A program made the translations under genes and the position numbers. This document shows positions 27,756 through 32,404 of a stretch of DNA of 32,404 bases, one piece after another. The stretch is from a virus. The stretch spans positions 1 through 32,404 of the IMG/VR virus record IMGVR_UViG_3300028283_000022. One strand, 5' to 3'. How positions within the stretch are numbered: position 1 is the first letter of the stretch; every line of letters starts with the position of its first letter. The notes beneath the pieces were generated by a model. It ran no database searches and was not told where the DNA came from. It was given only the letters and a program-made list of their open reading frames with translations.

Positions 27756-28493
27756 CCGTAGCAGAGTCTGTTTGGTTGATTAAAAATTACATACCACGGG
27801 AATCGCTTATTATGTGCCACGGTGCATCTGGTGCTGGCAAGTCCTTAGTTGCATTAGATATGGCTCTACATATCGCAACTGGTAAAAAAGAAGTGGCTTG
27901 GTAACGATGTGAAACAAGGCGTTGTTGTTTACCTGGCAGGCGAGGGCTTTAATGGTTTAATCCGAATGATTCAAGCATGGGAGCAATTTCACAATATCAA
28001 TATTCCTAGTAAGAACATCCATTTCTCAAAATCTGTCGTTGGTCTAAACTCGCCAGATGTCCACAAAATAGTCCGAGAGTCTATTCAAGAATTAAAGCAA
28101 AAGCCGTCCCTGATCATCATTGATACCCTACACATGTTTTTTGCAGGCGACGAGAACAGCGCAAAATATGCCAAGGGGGTGATAGACGTGTGTGGAAAAC
28201 TTACCGAAGAGTTCGGGAGTTCAGTACTGTTGATTCACTATCCGTGCGTATCAAAGAAAGCGCAACACCGAGCGAGGGGATCGAGTGCATTGACACATGC
28301 GATAGATGTGGGATTCAGTGTTGAGAAAGAAATGTTAAGCAACGGAAATTTGGGTCGGATTAAAATTATACCGAGGAAAAGCAGAAACACGGAACTTTCT
28401 TTTCCTATTTATGCAACGCCTTGGAGAGATTTTGCGCCACTCAAAGATCATCCGTTGCTAGCACCGCGCGCCATTGAAAAAGCCGTCTTTTGA
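27746..28493 (+). pseudogene. RepA-like P-loop ATPase (AAA_25 type), split by a one-base frameshift
   Basis: First frame 27746-27904: Walker A CHGASGAGKSLVALDMALHIATG; second frame from 27909 on: QGVVVYLAGEGFNGLIRMIQAW, Walker B LIIIDTLHMFFAG, and SSVLLIHYPCVSKKAQHRARGSSALTHAIDVGF. The parts join without gap if one A is removed from the six-A run at 27884-27889: the reading becomes TG-KKKWLGNDVKQG, as in RepA-type proteins. The intact protein would be about 248 aa, near the RSF1010 RepA size. RepA-like proteins are hexameric helicases. The ATG at 27746 follows GGAG and overlaps the nrdJb stop. Alternatives are programmed slippage at the A run or a sequence error. Confidence 0.82.
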
Positions 28494-28520
28494 CTGCTCT
28501 AGTGAGTGAGTGCTTGCCTT

Positions 28521-29018
28521 TTACCTCACCACTAACCTCGTACCAACAGACAATCGACAACCCGAAACCTCCTTACCTTGTTTCAGTGCTTCCTTGATTG
28601 CGGCCTTATCTACGATCGTATGCTCAACAACACGTGTAGAAACAAATTCAGGTGATAGTGCAGATTCATTTTCTATCACTAATGACGCGGGGTTATTCTG
28701 AATTGAAACACTGAACCAAGGATGCTTGATCTTCTGTGTTCCCACTGCCTCCATGCCAGATTTCACGTATTCAAGCAACCAAGCTGACCGCGTCTCAATC
28801 GCTCGCCTACGCTTTGCCATTGCCTCTTCTGCTTCCTTGATAGCCTTTGCTTCTGCTTCCAAGCCACGCGCAAAAGCGACAATGTTAACTGCTTTAGTAC
28901 CAAAAGCGTCTTGTACGTCTTGCATTGTGTCCGCAACATCAGCAGCGGTCATATCATCCCGCGCCATAAACTCTTCCAGTATCTTCGTGTAATCGCTTGC
29001 AATCTCGTAAAGTTTCAT
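28521..29018 (-). CDS. Siphovirus Gp157-family protein
   Basis: A 165-aa protein of the Gp157 family: MKLYEIASDYTKILEEF at the start, a long helical middle (AKAIKEAEEAMAKRRRAIETRSAWLLEYVKSGMEAVGTQKIKHPWFSVSIQNNPASLVI), and VDKAAIKEALKQGKEVSGCRLSVGTRL at the end, all in the usual order. It is found next to recombination and single-strand annealing genes of many phages; no activity is established. A ribosome site AGAGG precedes the ATG. It is the last gene of a three-gene minus-strand unit. Confidence 0.88.
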   Translation of the reverse strand: MKLYEIASDYTKILEEFMARDDMTAADVADTMQDVQDAFGTKAVNIVAFARGLEAEAKAIKEAEEAMAKRRRAIETRSAWLLEYVKSGMEAVGTQKIKHPWFSVSIQNNPASLVIENESALSPEFVSTRVVEHTIVDKAAIKEALKQGKEVSGCRLSVGTRLVVR

Positions 29019-29033
29019 AGTAACCTCTAAAAT

Positions 29034-29055
29034 AGGGGAGGTATGTCACTCCCCT
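29034..29055. repeat. Hairpin at the 3' side of the annealing-protein gene, matched by 29848-29869
   Basis: AGGGGAG ... CTCCCCT, seven-base arms with an eight-base loop. The plus-strand core is GGGGAGGTATGNNNCTCCCC. Its partner near the gene start carries the same core on the minus strand, so the two copies are inverted with respect to each other. Read on the minus strand this one is followed by ATTTT and could act as a weak terminator before the Gp157 gene. Confidence 0.7.
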
Positions 29056-29066
29056 TGTGTTTGGTT

Positions 29067-29870
29067 TTACTTCGGAACGTCGTTTAGTCGAGTAATAATG
29101 TAATCAACTTGCGAATTAGAAAGGCTTTCAAGATCCGGTGCCGTCTTCGTTTTACTGATTGAGCCAAGGAAAACTGACAATTTCGCAAGAGTGATGCCGC
29201 GGGGTTTTAGTTCGCGAATAAGCCTGTGTATCGGCTCGTCAACAACAGCAACAACCGATTCTTTTGTTGCTAATGACGTGCTCTGAACGCGCCGATTGCG
29301 GTCTTCTTCTGCAATCATTTCTTCAGCAGGCGTTGGTTCATATCCTGCTAATACCATTACCCAGGAGAACGCAAGTCGCGCTGCTTTAGACGTGGCTCGC
29401 GTTTGAGACATGCTTCTACGTGCAAAATCGCCGCGATCGTCCCACAACTTCTCGTCACCCCCGCATTGAGCAGAAGCGCGCGTTAATACCAATCCGTCGC
29501 TAATGCGTACAAACTCTACCGTTGAAATGAAAGCCTTTCCTTCCCTAGTCGTTTCAACTTCCCTAGGCAGAGCTCCCAACATAGCTGCTAACGTTGTCCA
29601 TCCCTCGCACTTGACAAAATTCCTCCCTTTTATGTTGATAGACAAGCCTTGTGCTTCAATCATTTTCTTTAGTTCCGTTGCAACAGCGGCTGAATTTTCA
29701 ACAAAATTCAACGGGGTCGAGGCTTTCAACATGCCTAGATCAACACGGTGTTGAATCTGTTTAGACTCAACAGCGGCTTCTACCGTACCTTCTACTACTG
29801 TCTCTAATGCCTGCGCTTGTGATTCCACTTTTATTTCCCCTTGGTTTTGGGGAGGCTCATACCTCCCCAT
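29067..29870 (-). CDS. Phage single-strand-annealing-type recombination protein (putative)
   Basis: A 267-aa protein. The core ALGLSIN..., NFVKCEGWTTLAAMLGALPREVETTREGKAFISTVEFVRISDGLVLTRASAQCGGDEKLWDDRGDFARRSMSQTRATSKAARLAFSWVMVLAGYEPTPAEEM matches a widespread phage protein group whose RSMxQTRAxSKAxR block resembles single-strand annealing recombinases (RecT/Erf/Rad52-like). The C-terminal 60 residues (HRLIRELKPRGITLAKLSVFLGSISKTKTAPDLESLSNSQVDYII) form a small helical domain. Next to the Gp157 gene this is the usual recombination module. I start at 29870 since AAAGAG lies eight bases upstream; a GTG at 29906 would overlap the previous gene. The first eight codons form a GC-rich hairpin. 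Confidence 0.7.
   Translation of the reverse strand: MGRYEPPQNQGEIKVESQAQALETVVEGTVEAAVESKQIQHRVDLGMLKASTPLNFVENSAAVATELKKMIEAQGLSINIKGRNFVKCEGWTTLAAMLGALPREVETTREGKAFISTVEFVRISDGLVLTRASAQCGGDEKLWDDRGDFARRSMSQTRATSKAARLAFSWVMVLAGYEPTPAEEMIAEEDRNRRVQSTSLATKESVVAVVDEPIHRLIRELKPRGITLAKLSVFLGSISKTKTAPDLESLSNSQVDYIITRLNDVPK
29848..29869. repeat. Hairpin over the start of the annealing-protein gene, inverted partner of 29034-29055
   Basis: TGGGGAGG ... CCTCCCCA, perfect eight-base arms, six-base loop. The minus-strand core GGGGAGGTATGNNNCTCCCC is shared with the hairpin downstream of the gene. On the mRNA it starts at the initiation codon itself and would hinder ribosome binding. Confidence 0.72.
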
Positions 29871-29875
29871 TCTAT

Positions 29876-30271
29876 TTACTCTTTGATCCTGAAACCACCT
29901 ACCCACGTACCCTTGCCTAGCGGTCTATTTTCAGGGTAAACAACAAAGCTGGAATGGATGGGCACAGACACTCGAAAATCTCCGTACTTTCCTTTCTTTT
30001 CTCTAACAACAATCTTGTATCCAAGCTCGTCAGATACGATATTTGCAAATCGTATGGCATCAGACATTGTTGCATAAACAACTTCGGCAACAACGCCGGT
30101 AATTGACTTTACAGACTCTCTCATGTTACGAGCTTCTGCATTCTCATTACTTGCGAGCTGTTCAACATCACGCATGCTCGGAACGGTCATTAGAACAGTG
30201 TATTGCTCACCAGTAAAGCGGTCAGTGCGCACATATTCAATCTTCTTTACGTCTTGAAAAATTCTATTCAT
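29876..30271 (-). CDS. Hypothetical protein, first gene of the recombination unit
   Basis: A 131-aa protein: NRIFQDVKKIEYVRTDRFTGEQYTVLMTVPSMRDVEQLA, then SDAIRFANIVSDELGYKIVVREKKGKYGDFRVSVPIHSSFVVYPENRPLGKG. A strong ribosome site AGGAGG lies four bases before the ATG, but it falls inside a small hairpin (AAAGCC / GGCTTT) that could mask it. The beta-rich second half is typical of small phage accessory proteins. No family was recognised. It leads the unit under the promoter at 30372-30401. Confidence 0.65.
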   Translation of the reverse strand: MNRIFQDVKKIEYVRTDRFTGEQYTVLMTVPSMRDVEQLASNENAEARNMRESVKSITGVVAEVVYATMSDAIRFANIVSDELGYKIVVREKKGKYGDFRVSVPIHSSFVVYPENRPLGKGTWVGGFRIKE

Positions 30272-30289
30272 AAAGCCTCCTACGGCTTT
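30272..30289 (-). promoter_or_regulatory. Ribosome-site hairpin of the 30271 gene
   Basis: On the minus strand AAAGCC-GTAGGA-GGCTTT-ATG: a six-base-pair stem ends directly at the start codon and holds part of the AGGAGG ribosome site in loop and stem. It could lower translation until opened. Confidence 0.45.
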
Positions 30290-30346
30290 TGGGTTTGTAC
30301 TGCTTGGTCAACTTCTTGATCCATTTCGTTTCTCACTAAACAGACA

Positions 30347-30401
30347 ATAGAATACTATTTTATTTAGTGTTATTGTATATCTCTAAAGAGATAGTTAACA
30401 A
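30347..30401 (-). promoter_or_regulatory. Operator within the promoter of the recombination unit
   Basis: On the minus strand TTGTTA (30396-30401) and TACAAT (30372-30377) are 18 bases apart, and the perfect palindrome TATCTCT-AA-AGAGATA (30378-30393) occupies the spacer. A bound protein would block polymerase. On the plus strand TTAACA (30395-30400) and TAAAAT (30416-30421) may be the overlapping promoter of the SLOG gene. Downstream (30347-30365) lies ATAGAATACTATTTTATTT, shared with the switch region at 16060. Confidence 0.65.
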
Positions 30402-30453
30402 AATAAAATAAACTGTAAAATGTTCTTTAGTGATTGATTGCACTGGAGGTTGT

Positions 30454-30816
30454 ATGAAAGTAGGCGTTGTTGGTAGCAGGTCAATTAAAGAATCACCACG
30501 GCTAATCGAAGTTTTGAATAGCCTTGGGTTTATCAGTTTGATTGTGTCGGGCGGGGCTGCAGGGGTTGACACGCTAGCAGAATGGTACGCACATGTTGAA
30601 TGTATCGATACTTTAATTTTTAAGCCAGATTACAGACGCTACGGAAAGCGAGCACCATTGGAGCGTAATACTTTTATTGTGGATGCTTGCGATGTGTTAG
30701 TAGCGGTTTGGGATGGTGTTTCGAAAGGAACAATGGATACGGTCTCGAAAGCACGTAAGTTTGGAAAGCGGGTTATTCTGATTGAACCTGAGCGGCCACA
30801 GGGTTCACTTCTTTAG
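30454..30816 (+). CDS. SLOG-superfamily (YspA/DUF2493-like) nucleotide-binding protein
   Basis: A 120-aa Rossmann-like protein with GGAGG before its ATG. Motifs: GVVGSRS at the start, IVSGGAAGVDTLAEWYA (the GGxxGxD loop), FKPDYRRYGKRAPLERNTFIVDACDVLVAVWDGVSKGTMDTVSKARKFGKRVI. It matches small SLOG proteins related to DprA and LOG that bind nucleotides or derivatives, common in phages and near defence systems. It may sense or cleave a nucleotide signal; the actual substrate is unknown. It is divergent from the recombination unit and followed by a perfect terminator. Confidence 0.85.
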   Translation: MKVGVVGSRSIKESPRLIEVLNSLGFISLIVSGGAAGVDTLAEWYAHVECIDTLIFKPDYRRYGKRAPLERNTFIVDACDVLVAVWDGVSKGTMDTVSKARKFGKRVILIEPERPQGSLL

Positions 30817-30824
30817 CAGGTCTG

Positions 30825-30855
30825 GGAGGGGAAACCCTCCTTTTTCTTTTTTTTT
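30825..30855 (+). terminator. Intrinsic terminator after the SLOG gene
   Basis: GGAGGG-GAAA-CCCTCC, a six-pair stem with a GAAA tetraloop, followed by a long T-rich tract (TTTTTCTTTTTTTTT). Confidence 0.92.
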
Positions 30856-31047
30856 GAGTTTGCGCAGTTTCAAGGCCGCGACCTGAACAAAATCTTTTCT
30901 CCTTTCCCTTTATCATTTTTTGAAGATTTTGAGTGAGCGGGTCTTTTTACTTTCTAATTAGCGCGGTGGCAATGTGAGCCTTTTGATCTTTTCATTTTTC
31001 GTTAGTTTCTCGTTTCGCGTGTTTTGAAAAGCGCGCGGGAAAGAGAA

Positions 31048-31103
31048 TTAAAAAAAAATATCTCTTTTGGTGGTCTTTGCGCCAAAAGAACGATATTTTT
31101 TAA
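31048..31103. repeat. Long inverted repeat in a 430-base non-coding stretch
   Basis: The stretch 30817-31248 has no gene. Besides the terminator it holds AAAATCTT / AAGATTTT, CGCGT / ACGCG, AAAGAGA / TCTCTTT and this hairpin: TCTTTTGG (31063-31070) with CCAAAAGA (31082-31089), extended by TATC / GATA and A/T runs to about 20 pairs. The AT-rich arms allow easy melting. It could be a replication origin, centromere-like or regulatory site; nothing decides between them. Confidence 0.6.
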
Positions 31104-31184
31104 TGATCAAACAGCGCGTTAATGTTTACGCGAAAAAGAGAAGCTAATAGAAATAGGAATAAAAGGCTGCCAAGCGATTTTCTT

Positions 31185-31214
31185 TTGACGCTGTTCTTAA
31201 TTGTGAGTTAGACT
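31185..31214 (+). promoter_or_regulatory. Promoter of the KorA-like-tailed regulator
   Basis: TTGACG (31185-31190) and TAGACT (31209-31214) are 18 bases apart. An imperfect inverted repeat GTTAGA ... TCTAAAC (31207-31229) overlaps the -10 box and may be an autoregulatory site. Confidence 0.45.
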
Positions 31215-31254
31215 AATCGAAATCTAAACCAGTTTACCAACGCGAGACATGACA

Positions 31255-32025
31255 ATGAAACCAATCCCACTCCGATTCTCTGATCTGACACACGATAGCC
31301 TGCGTCTTGCAAGCGACATTCGCAAGTTTGCAGAAGCAATGGGTATGGCTAAATTCACACCTGCGATTTCTAGCAGATTAGTACGTGCTGGCATCATCAA
31401 TTCAGTTGTTGATATTTTTTTGGTCACTGTTAACGATATGAGTAGCGCAACGGCAGACTCTAGTCTAAAGATCAAAGACAAGGATACGTATTTTAACAGC
31501 GTCTTAGATTCTGTTCATAGAAGCAAAGAGATCACCTTTTCCAAGTTTATACGAGCCATTTTTCTACTAGACATTTCAGAGAAAGAGGCTAACAGGCTTG
31601 CAAAAGAGATTGGCACACTCGAAAACATGTTGGCTAGTAAAATTTACGGTTATTTTAGTAGAGAGGTAATAGACGGGTTACTGAAAGCCGAGGTTATAAT
31701 TCAATACGAAGTGGCGCAGGAGAAGGAAAAGAGCAAAAAGAAGCAATGGAGCTATTCAGACGAGTACACCACTATTTCTAAAGAAGATTTTAGAGAGTTG
31801 ATTGAATTCACACAAATTCGAGAGCCACACGCTTCTGATCTCGAAAGCGTATTTGTGGAAGGTAAGAGTGTTAGTTTAGTTGCCAATGAGAGAGGGGTTC
31901 ACGTATCAATTATTATGGACAGGGCTAATCAGCTTATGGATATCAGGAGAAGGTCGGAAGCGGTAACAGTGTTTGTGCCGTCACACTTGATGCAAAAGGT
32001 AAAGGAAATGGCAGAAACACTGTAG
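31255..32025 (+). CDS. Putative DNA-binding regulator with KorA/TrfB-like C-terminal domain
   Basis: A 256-aa protein. The N-terminal 140 residues are helical (RFSDLTHDSLRLASDIRKFAEAMGMAKFTPAISSRLVRAGIIN ... KFIRAIFLLDISEKEANRLAKEIGTLENML) without a family that I know. The C-terminal part, ISKEDFRELIEFTQIREPHASDLESVFVEGKSVSLVANERGVHVSIIMDRANQLMDIRRR, follows the KorA/TrfB pattern of a helix, then V-x-G-x-S helix-turn-helix. I chose the ATG at 31255 because CGAGA lies seven bases upstream; an ATG two codons before is also possible. It could be a plasmid-like replication or partition regulator acting on the inverted repeats upstream. Confidence 0.62.
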   Translation: MKPIPLRFSDLTHDSLRLASDIRKFAEAMGMAKFTPAISSRLVRAGIINSVVDIFLVTVNDMSSATADSSLKIKDKDTYFNSVLDSVHRSKEITFSKFIRAIFLLDISEKEANRLAKEIGTLENMLASKIYGYFSREVIDGLLKAEVIIQYEVAQEKEKSKKKQWSYSDEYTTISKEDFRELIEFTQIREPHASDLESVFVEGKSVSLVANERGVHVSIIMDRANQLMDIRRRSEAVTVFVPSHLMQKVKEMAETL

Positions 32026-32060
32026 GTTTTGAGTGGCGCAGTAAATGCCTTCAGCGGCAG

Positions 32061-32404
32061 TTACTCCTTCCACACCTCGGCACCCAACGGAAGCGCATTT
32101 AATTCAGCCCGCGCTTCTCGCCAAGTGGGGTAATGCTCCTGAAGGATCTCGATAAAAAGTTTGCTATGCACTGGTTCGACTAGGTTAACCATATCGTGAA
32201 CAATGACGTATTCGAGTAGGTCTTTTGGTTTCTTCACCAGTTCGGTGTTAAGGCGAAGGTGTGCATCTCGGCGGTTACAGCTTCCCCACTTGGTTTTCAT
32301 CCGTTGCAGGAAATAGCCGGTTACCTTCACTTTCAGCTTTGGCTCCCACTTTTTGATGAGCAACGGCACGACTTCGTGAAGCAGCGATTTATGCCACTCG
32401 TGAA
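32061..32404 (-). CDS. YgjP-like (DUF45/M48-type) metallopeptidase-family protein, partial
   Basis: The frame is open through the window edge; the visible part reads HEWHKSLLHEVVPLLIKKWEPKLKVKVTGYFLQRMKTKWGSC, then LRLNTELVKKPKDLLEYVIVHDMVNLVEPVHSKLFIEILQEHYPTWREARAELN. This is the DUF45 (YgjP/SprT-like) family, where the motif is HELVH (or HExxH) plus a later His. Here the motif is HDMVN: the Glu has become Asp and the second His is Asn, while the later H (EPVHSK) remains. The enzyme may be inactive. It is convergent with the KorA-like gene, and its N-terminus lies outside the window. Confidence 0.82.
   Translation of the reverse strand, partial: HEWHKSLLHEVVPLLIKKWEPKLKVKVTGYFLQRMKTKWGSCNRRDAHLRLNTELVKKPKDLLEYVIVHDMVNLVEPVHSKLFIEILQEHYPTWREARAELNALPLGAEVWKE

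Noticed and set aside
27509-27820. Minus-strand frame opposite the nrdJb end
   Set aside because: Antisense to the conserved TSCPD/Cys-rich part of NrdJb.
30817-31248. CRISPR or iteron array in the repeat-rich gap
   Set aside because: The repeats are single inverted pairs of differing sequence, not evenly spaced direct repeats.

Overview
The window is phage-derived DNA: a temperate phage, prophage or phage-plasmid of a proteobacterium, moderately AT-rich. Evidence is a Mu gp29-type (DUF935) portal, terminase subunits, a DUF3380 endolysin with holin-like proteins, a DnaB helicase with SSB, several Rha/BRO/KilAC antirepressor-type proteins and a CI-like double-HTH repressor. Two KorA/TrfB-like regulators, near the two ends, and a RepA-like ATPase give it a plasmid flavour. 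The proteobacterial assignment rests on these families and on the split NrdJa/NrdJb ribonucleotide reductase, and is an inference. No integrase, major capsid protein, tape measure or tail-tube gene is visible, so the head and most of the tail must be encoded outside the window or supplied by another element.

Layout. 1-1906 (minus): nucleotide metabolism and control, tmk > korA-like > mazG-like > thyA (cut by the window edge). 1989-4304 (plus): two tail- or virion-like proteins, then endolysin and small membrane proteins, ending at a bidirectional terminator (4303-4324). 4343-15664 (minus): one long, mostly overlapping gene string with small winged-helix-like proteins, a 934-aa replication-initiator-like protein, a loader-like protein, a nuclease, terS, terL, a Mor-like regulator, portal, DnaB, SSB and small unknowns. 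Replication and packaging are interleaved and portal is followed directly by DnaB. 15796-16880: divergent ribbon-helix-helix protein and double-HTH repressor, the likely switch. 16898-17829: a small exported protein and, convergent to it, a pentapeptide-repeat/potassium-channel fusion (moron-like). 18100-28493 (plus): a zinc-ribbon/AT-hook protein, small proteins, then an AdoCbl-dependent ribonucleotide reductase (nrdJa with an intein in its catalytic loop, nrdJb 3.6 kb further on) with antirepressor-type genes between the halves, and a frameshifted RepA-like ATPase. 28521-30271 (minus): Gp157-like protein, an annealing-type recombination protein and a small unknown. 30454-32404: a SLOG protein, a 430-base non-coding stretch rich in inverted repeats, a KorA-like-tailed regulator and a partial metallopeptidase-like gene.

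How it fits together: NrdJ, ThyA, Tmk and MazG would reshape the dNTP pool. DnaB, SSB, the large initiator-like protein, the loader-like protein and the annealing protein would run replication and recombination. TerS, TerL and portal package DNA, and the endolysin/holin cassette releases virions. Control appears to come from the double-HTH repressor, the RHH protein, the antirepressor cluster, the Mor-like protein and two KorA-like proteins. A palindrome TATCTCT-AA-AGAGATA lies between the -35 and -10 boxes of one minus-strand promoter, and a degenerate copy lies upstream of a second minus-strand gene.

The most unusual points are the nrdJa/nrdJb pair separated by an antirepressor island with a second, synonymously diverged copy of the nrdJa 3' end; the Gln-ended intein; the replication/packaging operon without capsid genes; the pentapeptide-channel fusion; near-identical hairpins in inverted orientation around the annealing-protein gene; and a terL that seems to need an ATA start.
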